Assembly (NCBI GenBank): GCA_022827095.1
Contig: JAJDTP010000035.1
Span: forward strand, 62,001-126,000
DNA from: Dehalococcoidia bacterium
Lineage (GTDB): Bacteria; Chloroflexota; Dehalococcoidia; Lucifugimonadales; UBA3495
DNA: 64,000 nt
Direction of reading: 5' to 3'
The notes under the pieces were generated by a model, which did not search any database, was not told the origin of the DNA, and saw only the letters and a program-made list of their open reading frames with translations. Each line of letters begins with the position of its first letter. Position 1 is the first letter of the stretch. The translations under genes were made by a program, and so were the position numbers. Of this stretch, positions 7,140-15,705 are shown piece by piece.

Positions 7140-8999
7140 CTAGAACACCTGCGGACAGTCGCGGGTGAACACGCTCCACTCGCCCTTCTCGGCATCGTAG
7201 CGAGAGTTGACGAACACCTTCCAATTGCTCTCGTCCATCTCGGGATAGTCGCTGCGATAATAGAAGCCCGGCCAACGGGTTTCCTTGCGATGCAGCATGT
7301 GGCGCAGGTGCGCCTCGCCGACCCACGCCCGGTGGATGAGCTCGTGGCAGCGCAGCAACTCGTGGCGGTTGCGGGCGCCCAGTTTCTCCAGGTCTTCCCG
7401 GAACATGCCCAGCAGTTCCAGGCCGCGCAGCATGGTGGCCTCGTTTGTGGTGAAACCGGCCGAAACTCCGGCCACGTACTCGTCCATGAGCTTTTGCAAG
7501 CGGTAGAGGCCCTGTCGAGGCAGCAGGTAGTTGGGATTCACGTCGGGGTTGGAGGAAGCGTACTGGTTCTCCTCGAAGGTGACCATGGGGGCCCAAACCT
7601 GCTTCTTGAGCGCGTCGATCTGGCGATCGTCTGTCTTTGGTTGGTTGGGGTTGTCCATGGCATAGATCACGGCGGACTTGCCGGCCAGTCGGCCCTCGGT
7701 GAACGAACCGGACGAGAACTTGTGGGGGCAGGCTCCAACGCCGTCGCCAGCGGCGAACAGGCCCTGCACGGTGGTCATCTTGTTGTAGCCCCAGTGGTAT
7801 CCGTCGGGCGCGACGTCTTCGGGGCCGCTGACCCATGCCCCTGATTCGCCGCTGTGGCTGCCCATGATGTAGGGTTCGGCGAGCACGACCTCCGAAGGGC
7901 GTTCCTCCGGAGCGATGTTGTGGGCCGCCCAGAGAATAGCCTGGGAGATGGTCATGTCCAGGAAGTCTTCCCATGCCTCCGCGATGATTTCCCGCTTGCG
8001 GTCCTCGTCGCCGGCGGCCAGCGCGTCGATGGCCTCCGGGGTTTTCAGTTGGATGGGGCCGTTGCCGGCCTGGATCTCCGTCCAGAGCAGGTGGTTGCGC
8101 AGCGGCGTCGGCGTGGGGAACGCGGAACCGTATGGGTCGTACTTCTTGAGCTCGGGCAGCCGGTTGATGAAATAGTTGTCGCCGGCTGCGTTGGTCAGGT
8201 CCGCGCGGAACAACTGCGACCACGCGCCCACCGGTCCGTAGGAGTCCTTGAAACGGCTGGGGACGAAGCGATGCTCCATTTGGGTCATCTCAGCGCCCAC
8301 CGGTATCACGAGTCCGTACACCGAGCCGGTGTCGAAGATGGAGTACCACGTGCGGCCCATCCCCTCGCCGACGCTGCGGGGACGGAACAGGGCCGTGGCT
8401 CCCCCGGCCGCGCTGATCACCGAGCGCGCCTTGAAGATGTAGATCACATCCTCGCGGACCCCGAAGCCGACTGCCCCGGCAATCCGGTTCGAGTCGTCGG
8501 CGTCGGTAAACAGGTGGGAGATGAACACCCGCTCGAAGTGGTCTTCGGGTCCGATGACTTTCTTTGTTGCCTCGGACACAATGGGCTTGTAGGCCTCGCC
8601 GTGGATCATCACCTGCCAGCGCCCTTCGCGGACGTAAAGCCCTTCGTCGTCGTACCAGAAGGGGAGTCCCCATTCCTCGAACATGTGGACACTGCTATCA
8701 ACGTGACGGGCCACGTCGTAGACCAGGTCCTCGCGGGAGATGCCCATCATATCGTTGCGGACATATTCGACGTAGTCTTCGGGCTGGTTCCAGCCGTGTC
8801 GCATCCCCATGTACATGTTGATGGCGGAAAGCCCTTCCCCGACCGCCCCGCTGCGATCGGTGGCCGCCTTATCGACCATCACGATACGCAAGTCATCGCC
8901 GCCCCAGTAACGGGCCTCGATTGCCGCTCCGCAGCCGGACATGCCGCCGCCGATGATCAGGACGTCGCTTTCAACGATGCGGGTTGTTGGTTCAGCCAT
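7140..8999 (-). CDS. AprA-like FAD flavoprotein (adenylylsulfate reductase alpha-subunit family)
   Basis: The 619-residue protein opens with an FAD Rossmann motif (VLIIGGGMSGCGAAIEARYW) and follows AprA closely: DRSGAVGEGLSAINMYMG, ARHVDSSVHMFEEWGLP, RFVPSRFKDSYGPVGAW, GSHSGESGAWVSGPED and GHKFSSG-type CPHKFSSGSFTEGR. The Arg and His near the flavin in characterised AprA appear kept. AprA normally pairs with the two-cluster ferredoxin AprB; no aprB gene lies on either side. It might act on APS/sulfite with an unlinked partner, or be a divergent flavoprotein of the fumarate-reductase superfamily. A TATACT promoter lies at 9092-9100. Confidence 0.82.
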   Translation of the reverse strand: MAEPTTRIVESDVLIIGGGMSGCGAAIEARYWGGDDLRIVMVDKAATDRSGAVGEGLSAINMYMGMRHGWNQPEDYVEYVRNDMMGISREDLVYDVARHVDSSVHMFEEWGLPFWYDDEGLYVREGRWQVMIHGEAYKPIVSEATKKVIGPEDHFERVFISHLFTDADDSNRIAGAVGFGVREDVIYIFKARSVISAAGGATALFRPRSVGEGMGRTWYSIFDTGSVYGLVIPVGAEMTQMEHRFVPSRFKDSYGPVGAWSQLFRADLTNAAGDNYFINRLPELKKYDPYGSAFPTPTPLRNHLLWTEIQAGNGPIQLKTPEAIDALAAGDEDRKREIIAEAWEDFLDMTISQAILWAAHNIAPEERPSEVVLAEPYIMGSHSGESGAWVSGPEDVAPDGYHWGYNKMTTVQGLFAAGDGVGACPHKFSSGSFTEGRLAGKSAVIYAMDNPNQPKTDDRQIDALKKQVWAPMVTFEENQYASSNPDVNPNYLLPRQGLYRLQKLMDEYVAGVSAGFTTNEATMLRGLELLGMFREDLEKLGARNRHELLRCHELIHRAWVGEAHLRHMLHRKETRWPGFYYRSDYPEMDESNWKVFVNSRYDAEKGEWSVFTRDCPQVF

Positions 9000-9091
9000 T
9001 TTGAGATCGGTCTCCTCTTCGGTGATCGGTTATCGCCCAGTGTGGACGGGCGCGGCATCCAGCGTTGCCGGGCCTAAAAGCGGCGACGGGC

Positions 9092-9100
9092 AGTATAACA
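9092..9100 (-). promoter_or_regulatory. Extended -10 promoter for the AprA-like operon
   Basis: Read on the minus strand, TGT-TATACT sits about 90 bases before the AprA-like start codon at 8999. No good -35 is seen at 17 bases, as is common with extended -10 elements. Confidence 0.45.
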
Positions 9101-9168
9101 GACCGCCGGTAGAAAGCCGCGGAGGCAATCCGGGTTCAGCGACCGAAGGAACTAACGGGCCGCGCGAT

Positions 9169-9537
9169 TCAATCCAGGCTTTCCAGCGTGTCGATGAACA
9201 CGCTGATAATTTCTTTCCCGTAGCGTATTCCATCGGCCGGTGGAGGCCACGCATAAAATCCTTGGTGATAGGCCGACGCCATCATGTATTGGCCCCATAA
9301 ATGCGGCGGTGCGCCCTCGTCGCCGATTAAACGTTGCATGGCTTCCTGAAGCAGCGCATGGGTATGGTTCTCCCAACCCCGGCGTTCGGCCGCCGCCTTG
9401 ATGGCATGCGCAGCGGCACCCCAGACCTTGTTGCTGGCCTCCTCCAGCTCGCCGCAAGCCAACTCGTCATCCACCAGATCCAGAAAATGCCTACTGCGCT
9501 CACGGTGGTAAGCGATGGTATCCGCGCCGGTGGTCAT
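9169..9537 (-). CDS. Small helical protein, PaREP1/HEPN-like (copy A of tandem pair)
   Basis: The 122-residue protein starts MTTGADTIAYHRERSRHF. The segment LACGELEEASNKVWGAAAHA followed by AERRGWE resembles PaREP1-type and related HEPN-like helical proteins, whose function is not settled. It is a tandem duplicate of the gene at 9553-9921: residues 1-56 are identical while the second halves are clearly diverged. It is the last gene of a probable minus-strand operon of three. Confidence 0.65.
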   Translation of the reverse strand: MTTGADTIAYHRERSRHFLDLVDDELACGELEEASNKVWGAAAHAIKAAAERRGWENHTHALLQEAMQRLIGDEGAPPHLWGQYMMASAYHQGFYAWPPPADGIRYGKEIISVFIDTLESLD

Positions 9538-9552
9538 GGGCCACCCTCCTGC

Positions 9553-9921
9553 CTAGCCCACGCTTTCCAGGGTTTGGACGAACTCGGAGATCACCGATTT
9601 CCCGTAGCGTATGCTGTCTGCGTCGGGAGCGCCACCGTAGAATCGCTGGTGGTAGTGCGAGGCAATGTAATATTGCCCTTCAATATGCTGCGGTTCGCCT
9701 TCCTCTCTAACTAATCGCAGGACAGCGCTTTCAATCAAGGCATGGGCGTGGTGCTCCCAACCCCGGCGTTCGGCCGCCGCCTTGATGGCATGCGCAGCGG
9801 CGCCCCAGACCTTGTTGCTGGCCTCCTCCAGCTCGCCGCAAGCCAACTCGTCATCCACCAGATCCAGAAAATGCCTGCTTCGCTCGCGGTGGTAAGCGAT
9901 GGTGTCCGCGCCGGTGGTCAT
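9553..9921 (-). CDS. Small helical protein, PaREP1/HEPN-like (copy B of tandem pair)
   Basis: The 122-residue protein has the same first 56 residues as copy A (9169-9537), then diverges (HHAHALIESAVLRLVREEGE versus NHTHALLQEAMQRLIGDEGA) and realigns at the C-terminus (IRYGK...TLES). The sharp boundary suggests recent gene conversion of the 5' half, or duplication with selection on the 3' half. The open frame extends upstream past the ATG at 9921, but that start matches copy A. Copy A begins 15 bases after its stop codon. Confidence 0.65.
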   Translation of the reverse strand: MTTGADTIAYHRERSRHFLDLVDDELACGELEEASNKVWGAAAHAIKAAAERRGWEHHAHALIESAVLRLVREEGEPQHIEGQYYIASHYHQRFYGGAPDADSIRYGKSVISEFVQTLESVG

Positions 9922-9925
9922 GGGA

Positions 9926-10387
9926 CTACCCTCGCGACGGGTTGGAGCCAACCAGCCATCCGGCGTCCAGGTCAACCTCGGGTTTGCAGATCTTGATGAA
10001 GTCTCCCAGGTCGCCGATGTAAGGCGCTTCGCCCTGGCGGCAGACGCGTATGTATTCGACGACTGCAGCAAGATTTACCGTACCCGATGTGTCGGCAAAG
10101 GGTGAAATTCCCGCGTCGGCGGTGTCGGTCAACTTCCACCGACCCGGACCTGTGTCCTGGTTGGTGAACCAATCACGCTTCAGGACACCGTCGACGTCGG
10201 GAGAGCGTTCGCCCATGGCCAGTTCTACTGCCTGCCACAGCTGGGCCCGACGGATGGGTTCGCCGCGAGTCACAAGCACGTCACGGATTATTTTGCTGGC
10301 CAACAAGGTGATGTTGTCGTCGGCCTGGACGGCGTAATCGGAATTTCCGGCTCCGCCGGCTGTAACTGAAGAGGTGGGTGTGGTCAT
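9926..10387 (-). CDS. Hypothetical protein with winged-helix-like segment
   Basis: From the ATG at 10387 (MTTPTSSVTAGGAGNSDYAV), preceded by AGGAGAC, the product is 153 residues. After a low-complexity start, IIRDVLVTRGEPIRRAQLWQ and DGVLKRDWFTNQDTGPGRW look like the helices and wing of a winged-helix domain, but no family is recognised. It stops 4 bases before the tandem helical gene pair and probably heads that operon, driven by the promoter at 10461-10469. Confidence 0.6.
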   Translation of the reverse strand: MTTPTSSVTAGGAGNSDYAVQADDNITLLASKIIRDVLVTRGEPIRRAQLWQAVELAMGERSPDVDGVLKRDWFTNQDTGPGRWKLTDTADAGISPFADTSGTVNLAAVVEYIRVCRQGEAPYIGDLGDFIKICKPEVDLDAGWLVGSNPSRG

Positions 10388-10460
10388 TGGGTCTCCTGGG
10401 TGAAACGGGCCACGGCGGTCTCTTGGGCCGCAGTGCCGAACATAACGTTTGCCGGCACCA

Positions 10461-10469
10461 ATTATAGCA
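10461..10469 (-). promoter_or_regulatory. Extended -10 promoter
   Basis: On the minus strand this reads TGC-TATAAT, about 75 bases upstream of the start at 10387. It is identical to the -10 elements before 1186 and 19975. The rest of the gap 10388-10604 shows nothing else. Confidence 0.6.
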
Positions 10470-10604
10470 AGAGCCTTCATGCCGGCGTTGGTTGGGTGTC
10501 TTGGAAATAGCGCCCGCAGCCGGACCGTTGGGTGGCTCAGCAGCCTGTTTTGGGATGCCGCCAGACCCCACGCCATTCAGGCTTTGGCGAACGCTGTGCC
10601 GGGC

Positions 10605-12125
10605 TCATAATCCGTCGATTTCGAGCGTTCGAACCTCGTCGGCGCTCAGGTCCGCCACGCGTATGGCGTGGTTGTTGGTGTCGGCGATGTATAGCAGCGG
10701 CTGCCGGCCATCATCGAAATTCGCGAAGCTCAGTCCGCTGGGTTCGCTGAAGGTGGCCAGCCGCCCGGCGCCATCGTGGAGGCCCATCGCCCCAGAGCCC
10801 AGAACTGTCTGCACTGAGCGGGTCAGGGGCAGGACCTTCTTGATCTTGTGGTTGTAGGTGTCCGCTATGAACAACTCGCCGTTGTGCCACTCGATACCGA
10901 TGGGATGCTGCAACCGGACGTTGTGTTCCACACCATCCCGGTCTCCGAAGGCGAAGAGATCGATCCCAACCAGGGTTGCCACGCGACCAGTCGCCGGATC
11001 TATCCCCGCGCTTCTCACACTGCTGGTTTCCGAATCGGCGAAATACAGGATCGGGTTGTCGCCCCTGTCCTTGCCGACGACGATGCCGCTGGGCTGCGCC
11101 AGCGTCGCCTGACCCAATGGGCCGTTGTCGATGTTCTCCCCGCCGGTACCGGCATGAGGGCACACCACCCCGTCGGCCAATGACAATCGCCACAGTTGGT
11201 GGATGCCGGCCATGGCGATGTACAGGGTTCCCTCGTGGTGGGCCAGGTCCCACGGGCTGCTGAGGGCCACCTGGCGTCCGGGACCCTGGGCCTGACGGTC
11301 GTGACCTTGTTCGCCGGTTCCGGCGATGGTATCGACCTTGCAGGTTGCCAGATTGATCCGGCGAATGGCGTGGTTCTCGGTGTCGGCAACGTACAGAATG
11401 TCGCCCAGCAACTCCATGCCCTGGGGGTGGTTGAACGCGGCGCTGGCATAGTCGCCATCGACGAAGTCCTCGGCGCCGGAACCGATTACCCACTGAACCC
11501 GTCCGTCCAGATCGGTCACGACGATGCGATTGTGGTTGGTATCCGCGATGAACAGCCGGTTGCCGGGGCCGTCGGCGAGCACCTTGCCCGGGAACGCCAA
11601 CGCAGATTCTTCTACCGCTTCAGGTATCAGACCCAGGTCACGACGGTCGATCATGCCCTTTTCGTCGAACTCAGCGATCATCCGCCCCAGCAGGTCGTCG
11701 AAAGCTTCGAAGGGCAGTTCGCCCTCATGCTTGCCGATGACCTTGCCTTCGGGGTCAACGAACATCAGCGTCGGCCACGCTCGACATGCGTACTGCCGCC
11801 AGACCTCGAACTCCGCGTCGTTGACGATGGGGTGCTTCAATTCATAGCGCTGGGCGGCCAGCAGCACGTTATCGGCGTACTTCTCGTTGGGGAATTTAGC
11901 CGAGTGAACCCCGATTACCACCAACTCGTCCGCATACTTCTCTTCCATTTTCCGCAACTGCGGAAACACGTGCATGCAGTTCACTCAACAGTACGTCCAG
12001 AAGTCGAGGACCACGAGCTTGCCGCGCAGATCTTCCATGCTCAGCGGCCGGTCGGTGTTGATCCATTCGACGTTGGCGGGGAAGTCCGGCGCATTGACGG
12101 TGCCGGCAAAGGAGCGGGTGGCCAT
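10605..12125 (-). CDS. Thioredoxin-like/NHL-repeat protein (NHLRC2-like), candidate selenoprotein with in-frame UGA (Sec47)
   Basis: The ATG at 12125 ([18 protein letters not shown]) has GGAGG 7 bases upstream. After 46 codons the frame meets TGA at 11985-11987, giving [16 protein letters not shown], then continues open for 459 codons. In NHLRC2-type proteins this site reads CCINC, so the UGA stands where the first Cys of the CxxC redox motif belongs. A bSECIS-like hairpin follows at 11949-11966. Read through, the product is 506 residues: a TlpA-like thioredoxin domain (about 1-160), then a six-bladed NHL propeller with repeats such as [24 protein letters not shown] and [14 protein letters not shown] nonsense mutation is the alternative, but the position and hairpin argue against it. 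Confidence 0.82.
11949..11987 (-). promoter_or_regulatory. Candidate bacterial SECIS element with the UGA codon
   Basis: On the minus strand the UGA (11987-11985) is followed by 18 bases and then a perfect 7-bp stem UUUCCGC / GCGGAAA with the 4-base loop AGUU (11966-11949). The loop starts 25 bases after the UGA and has G as its second base. Both fit the published general bSECIS description (G in the first two loop positions; loop about 16-37 bases after UGA). Sec insertion would also need SelA, SelB, SelC and SelD, none of which lie in this window. Confidence 0.7.
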
Positions 12126-12166
12126 TGTGGAGCCTCCAGGGGTGGGTTGATACGGGGGTTGCGGCG

Positions 12167-12994
12167 CTAATCAGCGCGGTCTTGCTGCACCTCGCGGGCG
12201 CGGTTGATGATGCGACGGGCGTCGGAGATGGTTCGTTGCCGGTAGTCGGGCTGGTCGGTGAGCAGCGGATGCCGACGAGTCAACAAGTACATTTGCTCCC
12301 CGGCGTATTGAGTGTAGATATCGGGCGGGATGCTGAGCTGGAACTGACGCAAGTCCGGGTCAACGTCCCGGACTCGCCCCAGTAGATCCCCGATATTGTG
12401 GGTGCGTTGGTGGCGCGCGCTGTGGGCTTCCAGCAGAGCTTTCATAGCGTGTTCCAGCGAGTTTTGTGCCTGGTGGCCGATTAGCAGGTCGATGTTGCCC
12501 AAGTCAATCATTTGCTCAAAGGCTAACAGGTGCGCTTCGGCGTGGCGAAGGCGTTCGCCATAGGGCGTCCAGTCGTACTCGTAGTCCGCTTCTTCATCAT
12601 TCGCATCACGGTTTTGGTATTTATCCGGGTTTTGCGTCATGATTACACCGTCGAACAGAGCCTGGGTTGCGACATGGTTGATGTACCGCTTACCCTCGTT
12701 GAACCCTTTCTCGGACAGCCAGACTAGTTGAACCGGCACTCGATGCCCATAGGCGACCCGAACGACGCTTTCAGCCCACTCCTCAACGGACCCTTTGTAT
12801 TCGCCATCGGGCACTTCCGTCTGAACCAGCATGATGTCGATATCCGAGCGACGATCTTCATAATCCCCACGGGCTCGGGAGCCGAACAGGATGGTGGCCA
12901 GCGGCTGCTCCCGTTCGTGCACGGATTGCGCTATGCTCAGGGCTCGCGGGTCGCAAGTGGCGGCGGTCATGACTTCAAAACACTCCGGACGCAT
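12167..12994 (-). CDS. MNT-HEPN fusion protein (nucleotidyltransferase + HEPN domain)
   Basis: In this 275-residue protein, residues about 30-60 hold the minimal nucleotidyltransferase motif [20 protein letters not shown] (GSxxxGxxxxxSDxD). The C-terminal half is HEPN-like: [18 protein letters not shown], then [15 protein letters not shown] with an Rx4H motif. MNT and HEPN usually form separate antitoxin and toxin genes; here they are one chain, as in kanamycin-nucleotidyltransferase-like HEPN fusions. Two starts are possible (12994, or the ATG at 12970 giving [12 protein letters not shown]); neither has a strong ribosome-binding site. Confidence 0.8.
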   Translation of the reverse strand: MRPECFEVMTAATCDPRALSIAQSVHEREQPLATILFGSRARGDYEDRRSDIDIMLVQTEVPDGEYKGSVEEWAESVVRVAYGHRVPVQLVWLSEKGFNEGKRYINHVATQALFDGVIMTQNPDKYQNRDANDEEADYEYDWTPYGERLRHAEAHLLAFEQMIDLGNIDLLIGHQAQNSLEHAMKALLEAHSARHQRTHNIGDLLGRVRDVDPDLRQFQLSIPPDIYTQYAGEQMYLLTRRHPLLTDQPDYRQRTISDARRIINRAREVQQDRAD

Positions 12995-13037
12995 TGCAAT
13001 TCCATAAAGTCTTCACCATGTCAAGGCAGTCCGGCAA

Positions 13038-13271
13038 TCAACGCTCAGAGGTTTTCAAGATACCAACAAACGCCAACGTGGCGAGAGTTGCCAGCGCAAT
13101 CATCACTACCGACGTATTGATGATTTTCGTGTAGTCGCCCTGGTTACGGTTACGGCGCAAAACCGCGGCAAGCACGGTGAGGGTAACGCCAACGCCGGTT
13201 GCAAGTCCAACCAGGCCGGCGATGCCATAATCACCAAAGTCCCTACCTCCCAGGGACCGGTCGTATATCAC
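13038..13271 (-). CDS. Small two-helix membrane protein
   Basis: The 77-residue protein has two hydrophobic segments, IAGLVGLATGVGVTLTVLAA (about 17-36) and VVMIALATLATLAFVGIL (about 55-72), joined by a basic loop (RRNRNQGDYTK). No family is recognised. The following gap 13272-13415 shows nothing clear. Confidence 0.5.
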   Translation of the reverse strand: MIYDRSLGGRDFGDYGIAGLVGLATGVGVTLTVLAAVLRRNRNQGDYTKIINTSVVMIALATLATLAFVGILKTSER

Positions 13272-13415
13272 AATTGCCTGGTATGTCGCAGCGGTGATGG
13301 CGCCAATGCTGACCGGGTTGCGCCAATGCCCACCAGCCCCAAGAAGCCAACGACGACATCCTGATAGATCTGGCGGTGACTCCGTGACGGCCCGAGCGTA
13401 TGTCCCATCGCACGA

Positions 13416-13940
13416 CTACCGCGGGGGCTGCGACTCGAAGGCCAGGGTGGCGTAACGCATGAAGATGGCGCCCACGGGCTCGCCCAGCGGGGCGTTGGCC
13501 ACCAGAACGGCGATCACGTGCTCCTTGCCGGGCTCTCCCGGCTCTTCCAGCAGAACACGCTTGGGGGTGTTGTTCCCGGTCACCGCGCCGATGTTCCGGT
13601 CGATCTTGCCGTCAATGTACACCTCACCGTAGTTGTCCACGTTGGTCTCGAACCACACGCGACAGGTGTTAACGTCCTGGCCCTTGACAGTCTCGGGCAT
13701 GGTGAACCGGAGGCGGTACCAGGCGAAGGTGAACCCGACCGAATAGCGCTTCTGGAAATCCGCGCCGCTCTCCCAACTGGAGTCGTCGTAGTCAGGCAGT
13801 CGCGCGTTGCTTCCCAGCATTTCCGCCACCAGACCCTGATTGGGTTCGCCCGGCTCCAGTCCCTGGGCGATCCGCCACCCGTCCGATTTGATTACGGCCA
13901 GGTCCGCTTTCTGTTCCAAATCCAGCGCTACTCGGGGCAT
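13416..13940 (-). CDS. Galactose-binding-like (jelly-roll) domain protein
   Basis: From the ATG at 13940 (MPRVALDLEQKAD), with AGGAG 8 bases upstream, the product is 174 residues. DDSSWESGADFQKRYSVGFT, FAWYRLRFTMPETV and VWFETNVDNYGEVYIDGK resemble the sugar-binding jelly-roll domain of glycoside hydrolases such as beta-galactosidases, here without a catalytic domain. The ligand is unknown. It lies downstream of a dienelactone hydrolase gene on the same strand. Confidence 0.6.
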   Translation of the reverse strand: MPRVALDLEQKADLAVIKSDGWRIAQGLEPGEPNQGLVAEMLGSNARLPDYDDSSWESGADFQKRYSVGFTFAWYRLRFTMPETVKGQDVNTCRVWFETNVDNYGEVYIDGKIDRNIGAVTGNNTPKRVLLEEPGEPGKEHVIAVLVANAPLGEPVGAIFMRYATLAFESQPPR

Positions 13941-14014
13941 TGGAAAACTCCTTGCAGATGGTTGTTGATCTAGGTTGATGCAGAGGTTCGCGGTTCTCTG
14001 TACTTCGGGGACGG

Positions 14015-14740
14015 TTATGACTTCAGGTGCTGGCCGAAAAACTCCAGGGTGCGCGGCCAAGATCGGTCCGCGGCTTCCTTCTGGTACCTGGGTCCGGTGA
14101 AATCCATGAACGCGTGGTCAGCATCCCGGTAAACGTAGAACTGGTGCTCCTTGCCCAGGCGGTTTAGCTCCTCGTCGAATCTCCGCATATCGTCCTGGGA
14201 CGGGTTTTCGTCGACCTCGCCGAAGTGGAACAGCATCGGGCAGTTGATGTTGTTAGCCAGTTCGAATGGCGGTGTTGCGCCCTCGCCCCAGGTTACCAGC
14301 AGGTTGCCGCCGTAGTATGGGGCGACCGCTGAAAAGTGGGGGTTCGATGCGGCGGCCAGCCAGGCGACCCGCCCGCCCATGCAGAAGCCGGTCACGCCGA
14401 TCCGGTCGGTGACGGCATCGTGGTTGCGGAGCCAGTCCACGGTGGCATTGATGTCCGCGACGATATCAGGGTCGCTGAGCACATCCCAGGGACGGGGCCG
14501 TGGATCAGCGTTCATCACCTCGTCCGAGTTGCGGTGGTACAGGTTAGGAGCCACCGCAGCGTAGCCTTCGGCGGCCAGCCGATCGCAGATTGTCCGGATG
14601 AACTCGTCCACCCCGCCGCCGTGCTGCGCCACCACCACTGCGGGGTATGGGGCGGTGAAGCCCGCGCTGCTGCTGGGCACGCTGGCGTACATATCCATCT
14701 CGCTGCCGTCGACGGTGAGCTTTTCCCAGAAACTGGCCAT
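14015..14740 (-). CDS. Dienelactone hydrolase family protein (copy 1)
   Basis: From the ATG at 14740 (MASFWEKLTVDGSEMDMY), with a strong AGGAGG, the product is 241 residues. GVTGFCMGGRVAW carries the Cys nucleophile of DLH enzymes. CPMLFHFGEVDENPSQDDM and the DADHAFMDFTG segment supply the Asp and His of the triad. The fold is an alpha/beta hydrolase opening dienelactones or similar cyclic esters. It is a close paralogue of the gene at 15706-16446, with a ferredoxin-like/MBL gene between them on the same strand. Confidence 0.9.
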   Translation of the reverse strand: MASFWEKLTVDGSEMDMYASVPSSSAGFTAPYPAVVVAQHGGGVDEFIRTICDRLAAEGYAAVAPNLYHRNSDEVMNADPRPRPWDVLSDPDIVADINATVDWLRNHDAVTDRIGVTGFCMGGRVAWLAAASNPHFSAVAPYYGGNLLVTWGEGATPPFELANNINCPMLFHFGEVDENPSQDDMRRFDEELNRLGKEHQFYVYRDADHAFMDFTGPRYQKEAADRSWPRTLEFFGQHLKS

Positions 14741-14759
14741 TGCGATACCTCCTGATTGG

Positions 14760-15671
14760 TTAGTACCAGTTATAAGTTGCGTCGGGTCTCTGTGACCAGC
14801 CACGCTGTCCCGTACTCCGCATTGCCGGGCCGAGGGCACTCATCTGGCGAGTCCACTCCGCAGCGCCGGCGTAATGCCACATACCATGCCCAGGGAACAC
14901 CCATTCCACGTTGAGGGTAGCGAACAGATCCATGGTATCCGCTAAAATCTCCCAGGAGTGCATGGTCTGATCGGGGAAAACATCAAGCTCGGCGCGACGC
15001 TGGTTCCAGTGCAACGCGTCGCCGGTGAACAGCAGGCGGTCGTCGATGTGATATGCCACGTGGCCCGTGGTGTGTCCGGGAGCCGGAATGGACAGTACGC
15101 CGGGGGCGATGAGGGTAGTCTCGTTGCCGGCGGTCAAATCCGTGGCCATCGGAGCGGCGTCGGCGTCAGACTCTCCAATCCAGACCCGGGCGCCGTAACG
15201 TTCGGCCCAGCGGTCATAGTCAGCAACGTCGTCGCGGTGGGTGAGCAGGACGTGAGTGACGCCGCCCAAGTCGTCAACGCTGGCGGCTAACCGGCGGGTG
15301 AACCGGGGAGAGTCGATCAGCAAGTTGCCTTCGGGGCGGGTCACCAGGAAAGAATGGGCGGCGAATGATGCGAGGGCGTTATTGCCCAGTGCGAACACGC
15401 TCTCGATGATGAGATGCGGAAAAACGCCGGTCGGCCCTGCGGGTTGTGCACGGTTGCCGATTGACCTGGTGGGGCAGGCAAAGGCGGCGCGCCACATGGC
15501 GGCTTCCTGTTCCGAATCAGCGGGTTGACGGATGACAACGGAACGGCCCGAGGCATCCATACCAATCAGGTCGGGAGCCCAGTTACGAGCAGCGTCGCAA
15601 CGTATGCAGCGGGTGTCCACGAACCACTGGCCGGCAACGTTGTCCGGGTGAGATTGATCCACGCGGGGCAT
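14760..15671 (-). CDS. Degenerate ferredoxin-like + metallo-beta-lactamase fusion protein
   Basis: The 303-residue product starts at ATG 15671 (AGGA 7 bases upstream). The first 80 residues have CIRCDAARNWAP and AFACPTRSIG, a ferredoxin-like pattern with too few Cys for a normal 4Fe-4S cluster. The rest is MBL fold with the variant metal motif THRDDVADYDRWAERY instead of HxHxDH, plus PGHTTGHV, LFTGDALHW and FPGHGMW. This HRDDVAD variant is known from a ferredoxin-linked MBL subfamily of cyanobacteria and plants. It may link redox state to a hydrolase or thioesterase activity (inference). Confidence 0.8.
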   Translation of the reverse strand: MPRVDQSHPDNVAGQWFVDTRCIRCDAARNWAPDLIGMDASGRSVVIRQPADSEQEAAMWRAAFACPTRSIGNRAQPAGPTGVFPHLIIESVFALGNNALASFAAHSFLVTRPEGNLLIDSPRFTRRLAASVDDLGGVTHVLLTHRDDVADYDRWAERYGARVWIGESDADAAPMATDLTAGNETTLIAPGVLSIPAPGHTTGHVAYHIDDRLLFTGDALHWNQRRAELDVFPDQTMHSWEILADTMDLFATLNVEWVFPGHGMWHYAGAAEWTRQMSALGPAMRSTGQRGWSQRPDATYNWY

Positions 15672-15705
15672 AATCAAATCCTAATTGATGGCAGGGAACG
15701 GGTTT

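Noticed and set aside
6535-8223. 562-codon open frame on the minus strand spanning the TIGR03086 gene and part of the AprA-like gene in another frame
   Set aside because: Only the last 200 codons match a family. The upstream part is Arg/Pro/Gly-rich shadow coding within the AprA-like gene.
7854-9077. 407-codon open frame opposite the AprA-like gene
   Set aside because: Antisense shadow with no domain match; the minus-strand flavoprotein has clear motifs throughout.
11985-11987. UGA as a simple stop with a short 46-residue protein and a separate downstream gene starting at GTG 11984
   Set aside because: The downstream GTG directly follows the UGA with no ribosome-binding site of its own, and the split would fall inside a single thioredoxin redox motif.
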